DNA from: CAZCZY01 sp964503525
GTDB lineage: Bacteria > Patescibacteriota > JAUYIX01
Reading direction: 5' to 3'
Length of the DNA stretch: 25,418 nucleotides
Assembly: GCA_964503525.1 (NCBI GenBank)
Contig: CAZCZY010000042.1
Location: forward strand, 1-25,418
Made by a program: the position numbers and the translations under genes. Each line of letters begins with the position of its first letter. Within the stretch, counting starts at the first letter, position 1. Below, piece after piece: positions 5,754 to 13,131 of this stretch. The notes below the pieces were generated by a model that saw nothing but the letters and a program-made list of their open reading frames with translations, was not told where the DNA came from and did not search any database.

Positions 5754-8279
5754 ATGAAAAATTTTGACTCCGTGACGACCTTTGCAGATTTTGTTCGCTT
5801 CCTAGACAAACAGTACGGCCCGCGGCTGGCAATTACATGGCGTCCGCAGTTTCGCGCTTTGAAATTTTCTTACGGCGATCTCGCGCGAATGGCAGACGTC
5901 ATGGCGCACTTTTTGGAGAAGAACAACGTCAAGCAAGGCGATCGCGTAGTTTTGTGGGCTGGAAATTCTCCCTGGTGGATCGCCACTTTTTTTGGCTGTC
6001 AGCTCAAGGGCGTCACTGTAATTCCACTTGGCCAACAAAACACACCCGCCTTTGTCAAAAAAATTGCTGATTTTACGGAGAGCAAGTTAGTTATAAAAAA
6101 CCATCGGCTACCTGAGAGTGGCGCATCAGAAAAGGCAATAGAAAACATTTTTGAAAATTGGGCGCAAAAACCAAAAACATTTACGGCCGCCAAGGTCTCA
6201 CCCGACGATTTAGCGGAGTTGCTGTTTACCTCCGGTACCACGGGCGAACCCAAAGGTGTCGAACTCCGCCACCGCAATATTTTGTCCAACGTGGCAGCGA
6301 TCCGCGGACTGCGTCTGATTACCGAACAAGACAGCACTTTTTCTTTTCTTCCCCTGTCCCATATTTTTGAACAAGTCGGCGGGCTCTTTGTGCCACTGTC
6401 CTATGGCATACCGATTACGCAGGCTGCAAATCTCTCGAGTCTGCACTTGCGACTTAATTTGCAAGAAGATCACGCGACCGTTATGACTGCGGTCCCAGAT
6501 TTTCTTCGCTTAGCCATTAGACGCATTGAGGAAAAAGCCCGCGAGGAAAATCAGTATGGACAACTCGCCCTCTTGTATAAACTCGCGCCGCGCCTCCCCA
6601 TGTTTGCCCGGCGCCTACTCGCCAAAAAAGTTCTTAAGAATTTTGGCGGCAAGTTGCACACTATTGTTGCGGGAGGCGCGGCGCTCGATCCTGAGATTGG
6701 CAAGAAGTGGGAAAGTTTTGGAATCTATGTATTACAAGGCTACGGCGCAACCGAAACATCACCGGTTGTTGCAGTCAATCGCTACGACGATAGAAAAGTC
6801 TCCGCGGTTGGACCGGTCTTGCCAGGCGTAGAAGTAAAAATCGCCCCCGACGGAGAAATACTAGTCAAAGGCCCCAACGTCGTCACCGGATATTTCCGCG
6901 CCCCAGAAAAAACTGCGGCAGCCTTTAAAAACGGCTGGTACTACACAGATGACCTCGGTTTTTTTGATGAAGATGGACACTTGCACATTTTGGGGCGAAA
7001 AAAATTCCTGATCGTTACGCCGGCGGGAGAAAACGTCTACCCAGATGAGATCGAGGCGCTCTTAAATAATCAACCGTACGTGGCCGACTCTGCCGTTCTC
7101 GGTATCAAGTCAGGAGACCATTTTGAAATCCATGCAGTCGTGTTGGCCAAGCCCGATGGTAAGCTCAATGCTCAACGCGCAATTGATGCGGTCAACAAAC
7201 AACTGGAGCCCCACCAACACATCCAGGGATTTTCCCTGTGGGATCAGGAAGATTTTCCCCGCAGCGCCACTCGCAAAGTAAAAAAGCCCCAAGTTCTCGA
7301 TTGGTTGATGCTTAAACTGCAGAAAAAAACCTCATCCTCTACGGTCCCATCGCCGTCTGCCGTAACAGCTGGCTCGCTGGAACGAATTCTCTCAGTAGTT
7401 TCGGGCATGCCGGCACACGACATCAAAGACTCAACCACCATTGCCGCGATTAAGTTGGATTCGCTCGCACGCGTTACCTTGGTAGCAACCCTAGAAGATG
7501 AAATCGGCGTAGTGCTGGACGAGGCCGCGATCCTCCCGCAGACCACCGTCGCAGAACTCAAAGAAAGAATTCTCACCAAGAAGCAAAAAGAAGAGCGTCA
7601 TCCTTTTTTGAAGTGGCCGCTCGCAAACTGGGTTCTCGTGGTCCGACAATTGATGCACTACGGGTTGGTTCGTCCCTTGATGTTTTCTGTTGCAAAAATT
7701 GAGATACAAGGACAAGAAAATCTGGACGAACTCAAAGGGCCCGCCCTCTTTTTTGTAAATCACGCCTCGGGCATTGATGCGGGATTTGCAATGCGCGCGC
7801 TATCCTGGCGGTGGCGCTGGAAATCTGCCATCGCGGCCGCGAGCGACATGCATTATGAGGACTCAGATATCAAGCGCTACAAAAATCTACTCATGTTGGC
7901 ATTCAATATTTTTCCCTTCTCGCGGTATGGACAAGTAAAGTCATCGCTGGAATATACCGGTCGGCTGATCGACCGAGGTTTCTCTATTATCTTTTTTCCT
8001 GAGGGACGAGTCTCTCCAACGGGTAAATTGCTCAACTTAAAGCCGGGCACTGGTCTTGTTGCGCTCGAAATGGGAGTGCCGTTTGTGCCAATTGGTGTCA
8101 CGGGCAGTCACAAAGTTTTAAAGTATGGCACCAAAAAATTGCACTTTGGTCGCCGTCTCCCGGTCACGGTTACCGTCGGCAAACCTCAACGCGCGACACC
8201 GGGCGACAGTGTAGAAAAAGTCACCCGCGAGATTCATGGCGAGATTGCAAAACTATTAGGCGAACAAGGCAAAAGGTAA
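5754..8279 (+). CDS. Fusion: acyl-ACP/acyl-CoA synthetase, acyl carrier domain, PlsC-type acyltransferase
   Basis: 841 residues in three parts. (1) About 1-530: AMP-forming acyl-activating enzyme with P-loop TSGTTGEPKG (159-168), QGYGATETSP, YTDDLGFFDEDG and GRKKF motifs. (2) About 545-610: acyl carrier domain with LDSL, S570 being the expected phosphopantetheine site. (3) About 640-841: glycerolipid acyltransferase with H670-x4-D675 (NHASGID) and FPEGR (748-752), then PFVPIGVTG. Together they would adenylate a free fatty acid, load it on the tethered carrier arm and pass it to a lysophospholipid or glycerol-phosphate acceptor. E. coli Aas has acyltransferase and synthetase in the opposite order and uses a separate ACP. 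acpS precedes it directly. No transmembrane segment is obvious. Domains are certain, the substrate is inferred. Confidence 0.93.
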   Translation: MKNFDSVTTFADFVRFLDKQYGPRLAITWRPQFRALKFSYGDLARMADVMAHFLEKNNVKQGDRVVLWAGNSPWWIATFFGCQLKGVTVIPLGQQNTPAFVKKIADFTESKLVIKNHRLPESGASEKAIENIFENWAQKPKTFTAAKVSPDDLAELLFTSGTTGEPKGVELRHRNILSNVAAIRGLRLITEQDSTFSFLPLSHIFEQVGGLFVPLSYGIPITQAANLSSLHLRLNLQEDHATVMTAVPDFLRLAIRRIEEKAREENQYGQLALLYKLAPRLPMFARRLLAKKVLKNFGGKLHTIVAGGAALDPEIGKKWESFGIYVLQGYGATETSPVVAVNRYDDRKVSAVGPVLPGVEVKIAPDGEILVKGPNVVTGYFRAPEKTAAAFKNGWYYTDDLGFFDEDGHLHILGRKKFLIVTPAGENVYPDEIEALLNNQPYVADSAVLGIKSGDHFEIHAVVLAKPDGKLNAQRAIDAVNKQLEPHQHIQGFSLWDQEDFPRSATRKVKKPQVLDWLMLKLQKKTSSSTVPSPSAVTAGSLERILSVVSGMPAHDIKDSTTIAAIKLDSLARVTLVATLEDEIGVVLDEAAILPQTTVAELKERILTKKQKEERHPFLKWPLANWVLVVRQLMHYGLVRPLMFSVAKIEIQGQENLDELKGPALFFVNHASGIDAGFAMRALSWRWRWKSAIAAASDMHYEDSDIKRYKNLLMLAFNIFPFSRYGQVKSSLEYTGRLIDRGFSIIFFPEGRVSPTGKLLNLKPGTGLVALEMGVPFVPIGVTGSHKVLKYGTKKLHFGRRLPVTVTVGKPQRATPGDSVEKVTREIHGEIAKLLGEQGKR

Positions 8280-8294
8280 GATTGATCTGTTGCG

Positions 8295-9164
8295 CTAGTT
8301 ACGGATTGCAAATTTATTTCCGCGCTTAGCTAGAAATCCCTCTTGGCTAAGGTTTTCTAGCGCTGCCATTATTTGCGTTTCCGAAAATGTGGTCGCTTTC
8401 TCGATGGAGGTGATGATCGACTGTATTGGTCTGGGCTTGGTCAACACTGTGCGTAACACTAGACCACGCAATTGACGATTGGAGCCAATAAATTTGGACG
8501 TCTTGGCATTTAGGGCACTACGACGCGACGGATTGGGCATGGTTTGCTTTAAGTACACACCGTAGTCCATCAAGGCGTAATACCAGTCACGCGGATTTTT
8601 TTGATCGAGCGCCAGTGTGATCAGCGGCCAGAGTTTACTGTCCGGGATCTTGGTGCTCTTTGGAAAAAATTCATGAATAAAAACAGCGCGAATATTTGTT
8701 TCGATAAAAATCGACGGTTGATTATACGCAAAGGCACATATCGAAGCCGCAGTCGCCGGCCCAATACCCGGCAATTCCCGCAGTGATTTTTCTTCTCGGG
8801 GAAGTTTGCCGCGGTACTCTTGTGTCACAGTGATAGCTAGCCGACGTAAAAAAAGTGCCCGCCGGTTATAGCCCAAACCCTGCCAATGTCTGAGTACCTC
8901 TGCCACCGACGCGCGCGCGAGCGAACTAAAACTAGGGAAGGCGCGCAAAAAATCCCGGTACTTTGGTACAACGCGAGGCGCTTGGGTTTGCTGCAGCATA
9001 ATTTCAGAAACTACAATGCGATAGGGCGTGCGATGTTCGCGCCAGGGAAAACTGCGACGATGTAGCCGATAATATGAATAGATTTTTTTGCGAAATTCAG
9101 TAACCCGCACCTGTGACGCTCCATCTCGCGCTCGAACGCCACGCATTGTCACCGGTTTAATCAT
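8295..9164 (-). CDS. mutY: A/G-specific adenine glycosylase, iron-sulfur-less form
   Basis: Base-excision repair enzyme that removes adenine mispaired with 8-oxoguanine or guanine. 289 residues: FPWR (39-42), catalytic E54 in SEIMLQQTQ, GLGYNRRA (96-103) and the helix-hairpin-helix LPGIGPATAAS (131-141). The position of the E. coli catalytic Asp138 is E155 (IETNIRAV). The four cysteines of the usual [4Fe-4S] cluster are absent; in their place is a basic stretch, PNPSRRSALNAKTSKF. My recollection, not checked, is that related Patescibacteria proteins look similar. The C-terminal region (about 225-289) resembles a small winged helix rather than the NUDIX-like 8-oxoG domain. The start overlaps the queA stop as ATGA (9161-9164), so it is probably translationally coupled. 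Confidence 0.87.
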   Translation of the reverse strand: MIKPVTMRGVRARDGASQVRVTEFRKKIYSYYRLHRRSFPWREHRTPYRIVVSEIMLQQTQAPRVVPKYRDFLRAFPSFSSLARASVAEVLRHWQGLGYNRRALFLRRLAITVTQEYRGKLPREEKSLRELPGIGPATAASICAFAYNQPSIFIETNIRAVFIHEFFPKSTKIPDSKLWPLITLALDQKNPRDWYYALMDYGVYLKQTMPNPSRRSALNAKTSKFIGSNRQLRGLVLRTVLTKPRPIQSIITSIEKATTFSETQIMAALENLSQEGFLAKRGNKFAIRN

Positions 9165-10207
9165 TTGACCAGCATACCATCACCAAACGAGAAAAATTTC
9201 AGGCGCTTTTTGATTGCGAGACGATACAGTTGTAGTACCTTTTTTTGTCCGACCAGTGCGGCGACTAACATAACCAAGCTCGACCGCGGCACATGAAAGT
9301 TTGTGACGAGACCATCGGTAAAACTAAGAGCGTCGCCAGGACGAATAAATAGTTGCGTCTCCCCGCGCGCCCTCACCAAACGTGGACCTCGCGCGGCACT
9401 TTCTAGAGCTCGCAAGCTCGTAGTACCGACAGCAACAATCGGTCGACCGGCTTTTTTGGCGATGTTTAGGCGGCGTGCGGCCGCCTGGTCTATTGCATAT
9501 TGCTCTGCATGTAACTTTCCTGTGCGTAAATGATTTGGACCAACAGAGGCAAATGTTCCGAGCCCCACATGTAAGGTCACAAACTCAATACCAAAACCTT
9601 GCATGCGCAAATGTTCAATCAGCTGCTTAGTAAAATGTAATGAGGCGGTCGGGGCTGCCGCTGAACCAGGATTTTTTGCAAATACACTTTGGTACAGTTT
9701 TTGTCGCTCAGCTTCTGACAGAGTGCTCGTCTTCAAATACGGAGGAAGTGGGGTGACTCCGTAGCGTTCGACCAAGCGCGCAAATTGCGAAACACCAAAC
9801 GTAAACTGCAATTGATATTGTTCACTCTGATGCGAGACAACCGTAAACTTGTACGACCCCAATCGCAGCTCCATCCCAACCGCTAATTTGCGATCCACGA
9901 GTACAGAAAGACGTCGGCCAACTCGATTGAGCACTAAGATACGCACACGACCCCCGCTTGGCTTGAGCACTTCAAGACGCGCAGGTACGACTTTGGTCTG
10001 ATTAAAGACCAGCACGGATCGAGGAGGCAAGAACTTTCCGATATTTCTAAAGCGATCAAATTGGACTTGCTCTGACGCTCGGTCATAGATCAGCAAGCGC
10101 GCCGCATCGCGCGGTTGCGAGGGCTTGAGTGCTATCAGTTGGCGAGGGACTTTAAAATCAAACTGCTGTAAATATTTTTCAAACTGTCTCTTGTTAAAAA
10201 GTACCAT
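9161..10207 (-). CDS. queA: S-adenosylmethionine:tRNA ribosyltransferase-isomerase
   Basis: Second-last step of queuosine synthesis: converts preQ1 at tRNA position 34 to epoxyqueuosine with the ribosyl group of SAM. 348 residues from ATG 10207, matching the usual length. Family motifs: QPRDAARLL near the N-terminus, GSAAAPTASLHFT, HVGLGTF, VGTTSLRALESA and TNFHVPRSSLVMLVAALVG. The start at 10207 lies 14 bases inside the end of tgt; a longer in-frame start at 10234 has no ribosome site. It sits between tgt, which supplies its substrate tRNA, and mutY, with overlaps on both sides, so the three form one operon. Confidence 0.94.
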   Translation of the reverse strand: MVLFNKRQFEKYLQQFDFKVPRQLIALKPSQPRDAARLLIYDRASEQVQFDRFRNIGKFLPPRSVLVFNQTKVVPARLEVLKPSGGRVRILVLNRVGRRLSVLVDRKLAVGMELRLGSYKFTVVSHQSEQYQLQFTFGVSQFARLVERYGVTPLPPYLKTSTLSEAERQKLYQSVFAKNPGSAAAPTASLHFTKQLIEHLRMQGFGIEFVTLHVGLGTFASVGPNHLRTGKLHAEQYAIDQAAARRLNIAKKAGRPIVAVGTTSLRALESAARGPRLVRARGETQLFIRPGDALSFTDGLVTNFHVPRSSLVMLVAALVGQKKVLQLYRLAIKKRLKFFSFGDGMLVK

Positions 10208-11342
10208 CGGCAATTTTCTCGCGAATCTCTTCAATGATGGTGTTGAACAAGTGCAGGTTATGAAACGTCACCAAGCCCATCGCAGAAATTTCGCGCGCGC
10301 GGAATAAGTGCGTGAGATACCGACGTGTGTATCTTGCACAGACAAAACATTGACAGGTCGCGTCGATCGCGCGCGCATCCCGTAAAAACATGGCTTTGCC
10401 CAGGTCCAGTCGCCCGCGGCGAGTAAACGCGATGCCGCGACGCGCATAGTGCGTCGGTACAATGCAATCAAATGTGTCCACACCGGCCTTGATCACGATT
10501 GGTAAATCTTCCAGCTGACCGATGCCGAGCAAATGCCGCGGCTTGTCTACCGGAAGTTCGTCTAGACACCAGCCGACCATGGTCGACATAGTTTTTTTGT
10601 CGCTCCCAAATTCTCCGCCGATAGCAAATCCGTCAAATCCACCCGCAACTTTTGTTCCGCCAATAAATTGGGCGCTCACCCGGCGCAAACGTTCGTACTT
10701 TCCGCCTTGCACAATTCCATAGAGTGCTTGTTTTGTTCGGCGAGATTGTAAGGACATGTTTGCCCAGGCGTGGGTGCGTTCAAGGGATTTTTTGGTATAG
10801 CTCGAGCCAGCCTGCGGAGGCGTACACTCATCAAACGCGAGCATAATGTCGGCGCCCAATTTTTCTTGGATCCTAATTGACTCTCGCGGCCCAATAAATA
10901 ATTTTCTCCCATCCAGGTGCGAACAAAACTCAACTCCCTCATCAGTAATTTTTATGTTGCGAGGTTGTGCTTTAGTGTCCAGCATTTTACTCGGCCGCCC
11001 CTTCATGATTTTTCCGACTCCCAAGTCCTTGCCAAACCCAAAACTAAAAACCTGGTACCCCGCAGAATCCGTCATTATCGGATGCGACCAGTTCATAAAT
11101 TTGTGTAAGCCACCAGCCGCCTTGATGACTTTCTCGCCAGGACGCTCATGCAAATGAAACGTATTAGCAATCAACATCTGAGATTTAGTCAGCTCAACTT
11201 GTTCGCTCCAAAGCGTTTTGATTACGCCCTGAGTTGCAACAGGGACTAGCGTTGGCGTCTGCACGATGCCGTGCGGAGTGGTCAGACGTCCAAGCCGTGC
11301 GCGGCTTTTTTTGGATTGGCGCAAAATTTCAAAACTGATCAT
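10194..11342 (-). CDS. tgt: tRNA-guanine transglycosylase (queuine family)
   Basis: Exchanges guanine 34 of GUN-anticodon tRNAs for preQ1. 382 residues. The substrate-binding aspartate D92 is in MTDSAGYQVFSF; the usual TDSGGFQ has Gly where this has A94, and Phe where this has Tyr. The nucleophile is D292 in FDCIVPTHYARRG. The zinc site is complete: C330-x-C332-x2-C335 and H361. First gene of the tgt-queA-mutY operon; its stop overlaps the queA start by 14 bases. No preQ1 synthesis gene lies in the window, so the precursor may be salvaged or made elsewhere. Upstream, 36 bases separate it from the divergent SGNH gene. Confidence 0.94.
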   Translation of the reverse strand: MISFEILRQSKKSRARLGRLTTPHGIVQTPTLVPVATQGVIKTLWSEQVELTKSQMLIANTFHLHERPGEKVIKAAGGLHKFMNWSHPIMTDSAGYQVFSFGFGKDLGVGKIMKGRPSKMLDTKAQPRNIKITDEGVEFCSHLDGRKLFIGPRESIRIQEKLGADIMLAFDECTPPQAGSSYTKKSLERTHAWANMSLQSRRTKQALYGIVQGGKYERLRRVSAQFIGGTKVAGGFDGFAIGGEFGSDKKTMSTMVGWCLDELPVDKPRHLLGIGQLEDLPIVIKAGVDTFDCIVPTHYARRGIAFTRRGRLDLGKAMFLRDARAIDATCQCFVCARYTRRYLTHLFRAREISAMGLVTFHNLHLFNTIIEEIREKIADGTF

Positions 11343-11378
11343 GCTTGGTCAAAACTAATCATGCTAGGATCCTACACA

Positions 11379-12122
11379 ATGATATCGATTATAAAAATAG
11401 TCATATTAGTCGCGGTCGGCCTCTTGGTAGCTTTTTTGCTCTACCGCGCCTGGAAAATCATGCAGACGTTTAAAGTTGGCGGTGCCCTCGCGCGCGCTGC
11501 GATTCGGTACGAACAGCACCCAGATAATCCGCGCGGCCGAATTCTAGTAATCGGCGACAGCACAGCGGTCGGGACCGGCGCCACTGACAATGTTGACTCA
11601 GTCCCAGGCCGAGTCGGCCGCAAATTTCCTGACTTTGACCTGATCAATCGTGGTGTAAACGGTGCGCGCGTATCTGATCTTGTAACCTCATTTGTGCCAA
11701 CACCTGACGAACACTACGACCTCATTGAAATACATATCGGCGGCAACGACATTTTGCGTCAAACGCCGCTACCTGATATTGAGCGCGATCTTTCGACGGT
11801 GCTTGAGCGCGCGACCGCAATTGCTGATCACGTTGTTGTTTTTACTACTGGCAAATTTGGCGATGCCCCGGTCTATTTCTGGCCGGTCAGTAGTTACCTC
11901 ACCAATCGAGGTAACCGTGTGAGAGAAATATTTTTGAAATCCACTAAGAGCGCTGGCGCGGTTTATGTCGACATCATCGCTGCACAAAGAATTTTTGATC
12001 CGTTTGAAAAAGATCGCTTGCGGTTTTACGCAACCGATAATTTTCACCCGGGTAGTGAGGGGTATGGGTCGTGGTTTAACGTGTTCGAACAAACCATAGA
12101 GCAAGCTGGAATAAAGCTTTAG
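11379..12122 (+). CDS. SGNH/GDSL-family hydrolase with N-terminal membrane anchor
   Basis: Serine esterase fold of 247 residues. Residues 3-22 form a membrane anchor, so the enzyme is probably displayed outside the membrane. All four SGNH blocks are seen: GDST with S61, the glycine of GVNG, GGND with N123, and DNFHP with D220 and H223 as the rest of the triad. Such enzymes remove acyl or acetyl groups from lipids, glycans or peptides; the substrate here is unknown. ATG 11379 gives the anchor directly after the start; ATG 11361 is an in-frame alternative. The ribosome site is weak (AGGA 11366-11369). Promoters for this gene and tgt must share the short divergent gap. Confidence 0.87.
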   Translation: MISIIKIVILVAVGLLVAFLLYRAWKIMQTFKVGGALARAAIRYEQHPDNPRGRILVIGDSTAVGTGATDNVDSVPGRVGRKFPDFDLINRGVNGARVSDLVTSFVPTPDEHYDLIEIHIGGNDILRQTPLPDIERDLSTVLERATAIADHVVVFTTGKFGDAPVYFWPVSSYLTNRGNRVREIFLKSTKSAGAVYVDIIAAQRIFDPFEKDRLRFYATDNFHPGSEGYGSWFNVFEQTIEQAGIKL

Positions 12123-12155
12123 CGGCAATTGACCGGGCACAGCAAGTGCAGCGAC

Positions 12156-12183
12156 TTGACACTATTTACGTTCTTGCTAGATT
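12156..12183 (+). promoter_or_regulatory. Candidate promoter for the 12240-12923 unit
   Basis: A perfect -35 TTGACA (12156-12161), a 16-base spacer and TAGATT (12178-12183, 4 of 6). The start would lie near 12190, giving a leader of about 50 bases. TCCTTT at 12195-12200 could pair with the ribosome site at 12227-12232. Confidence 0.55.
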
Positions 12184-12239
12184 TCCTGACTTCGTCCTTT
12201 GTAAAACAGCGCGTCAATCCGTTCTGAAAGGGGAATGCG

Positions 12240-12518
12240 ATGGATGTAATTCCTGTTCGGATTCATCCTAATGTCGACCTAAAGCCGCCGCAGTCAGAGA
12301 GAGTCGAGGAGGCCGTCTTTGAGATACTGGTGTTAAAGTACCCGAACCTGTTAATGAATTGCAGCGTCGAGACCGTGGTCGTCCGGTGTGAAGAAGCTAC
12401 GGGATCGCGTGTCGGTCGGATCATATATAGCATCGGTTGCATGGTCGGGTTTACGATACCGCTCGCCAACAGGAGGGTAGCCTTGCCGGAGGATATGACG
12501 ATTATCTTCGAAAGTTAA
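12240..12518 (+). CDS. Small hypothetical protein
   Basis: 92 residues, no recognised family. No signal peptide or membrane segment is evident. The sequence alternates hydrophobic and charged residues, suggesting a mainly beta or mixed alpha/beta soluble domain (VETVVVRCEE, GRIIYSIGCMVGF, MTIIFES). It contains three cysteines, not in metal-binding spacing. The ATG is supported by a strong ribosome site AAAGGGGA about 6 bases upstream. It is the first gene of a two-gene unit with its own promoter and terminator; the second gene starts 30 bases later. Real by signals and coding length, function unknown. Confidence 0.65.
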   Translation: MDVIPVRIHPNVDLKPPQSERVEEAVFEILVLKYPNLLMNCSVETVVVRCEEATGSRVGRIIYSIGCMVGFTIPLANRRVALPEDMTIIFES

Positions 12519-12548
12519 GGACGGGTTAGAGATTGAGAAAGGAGCAAA

Positions 12549-12923
12549 GTGAGAATGTTTTCGTATATGCTCAGTAAACACCGCAGTCGGATGCTTTATC
12601 TAGCGTTGTGGCCGACTTGTTGCTCTTTCATTGTCGGTTTCATGCTGGCAATGTTGATGACGCATCTGATCAAGCAGAATGCTGCAGTGCATAGTATGGG
12701 TGCGAGTGAAGCAGTAATGCTAATCCTCTTACTCAGCGCATCACTGAGCACGATCGTGGCTTGGCACTTTACCCTTGATCAACTGTGCCGGGGTGCTGGT
12801 TTCATTGGCTGGCTACGTGGTGTCGATGGCCTCGATCTCCCTGGTAGTGACCGTGAGCAAATTGCCAGGCTCAGAATGGGGAGCGCGTGGTATAGCAAAC
12901 CGCCCCCAGCTAAGTCAAACTAA
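12549..12923 (+). CDS. Small two-helix membrane protein, unknown function
   Basis: 124 residues with two predicted transmembrane segments (about 15-40 and 55-75) and a soluble C-terminal tail of about 45 residues ending in a proline-rich stretch. No family is recognised. The start is uncertain: GTG 12549 is only 4 bases after AAAGGAG (12538-12544), while ATG 12555 is 10 bases after it. It is second in the unit begun by the 12240 gene and ends 4 bases before a strong terminator stem. The pairing of a soluble protein with a small membrane protein suggests they act together; that is only an inference from position. Confidence 0.62.
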   Translation: MRMFSYMLSKHRSRMLYLALWPTCCSFIVGFMLAMLMTHLIKQNAAVHSMGASEAVMLILLLSASLSTIVAWHFTLDQLCRGAGFIGWLRGVDGLDLPGSDREQIARLRMGSAWYSKPPPAKSN

Positions 12924-12927
12924 GTTT

Positions 12928-12967
12928 GGCCGCCGAGTTCCATTGGGAACCTATGGCGGCCTTTTTT
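12928..12967 (+). terminator. Rho-independent terminator
   Basis: GGCCGCC (12928-12934) pairs with GGCGGCC (12955-12961), and inside it GTTCC (12937-12941) pairs with GGAAC (12946-12950) around an ATTG loop. Six T follow. It closes the 12240-12923 unit. Confidence 0.92.
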
Positions 12968-12989
12968 CATTGTGTAAAAAAAGCATACC

Positions 12990-13018
12990 TTGACATTATG
13001 CATGCGGCGGCGTAGAAA
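12990..13018 (+). promoter_or_regulatory. Candidate promoter of the zinc-ribbon gene
   Basis: A perfect -35 TTGACA (12990-12995), an optimal 17-base spacer and TAGAAA (13013-13018, 4 of 6). The start would lie near 13025, leaving a leader of about 107 bases before ATG 13132. Confidence 0.6.
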
Positions 13019-13024
13019 GACGTG

Positions 13025-13131
13025 TTCGTTAAGAATTAATGCAAAAAACATTGGTTACGTTTTCTAGGATGCAATGTGTCCTGGGATGCGTAACCAATGG
13101 TTAACGCTGGCCGCCGTTAAAGGAGCGAATC
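13025..13131 (+). promoter_or_regulatory. Structured 5' leader with mutually exclusive hairpins (candidate attenuator)
   Basis: Four segments are seen. Segment 1 CATTGGTTACG (13049-13059) pairs perfectly over 11 bp with segment 2 CGTAACCAATG (13089-13099). Segment 3 within 13099-13107 (GGTTAACGC) pairs with segment 2 extended to 13088 (GCG then TAACC, loop AAT, one bulged A), forming 8 bp. TTAACG (13101-13106) also pairs with segment 4 CGTTAA (13115-13120), which runs into the ribosome site AAAGGAG (13119-13125). So 1:2 plus 3:4 excludes 2:3. A small hairpin AGGA/TCCT (13066-13082) sits in the 1:2 loop. This is the layout of attenuators and some translational switches. Ligand or trigger unknown; a DNA operator is the alternative reading of the 11-bp inverted repeat. 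Confidence 0.6.
13039..13104 (+). CDS. Possible 21-codon leader peptide
   Basis: An open frame beginning MQKTLVTFSR and ending LGCVTNG runs through leader segments 1 and 2 and stops (TAA 13102-13104) inside segment 3. Ribosomes on it would break the 1:2 helix, as in leader-peptide attenuators. Upstream of its ATG there is no clear ribosome site, and a frame of this length is not improbable by chance, so coding is only suggested. Confidence 0.25.
   Translation: MQKTLVTFSRMQCVLGCVTNG

Noticed and set aside
11365..11374. Ten-base palindrome TAGGATCCTA in the tgt/SGNH divergent gap.
   Set aside because: Short and single; it could be an operator core but nothing else supports it.
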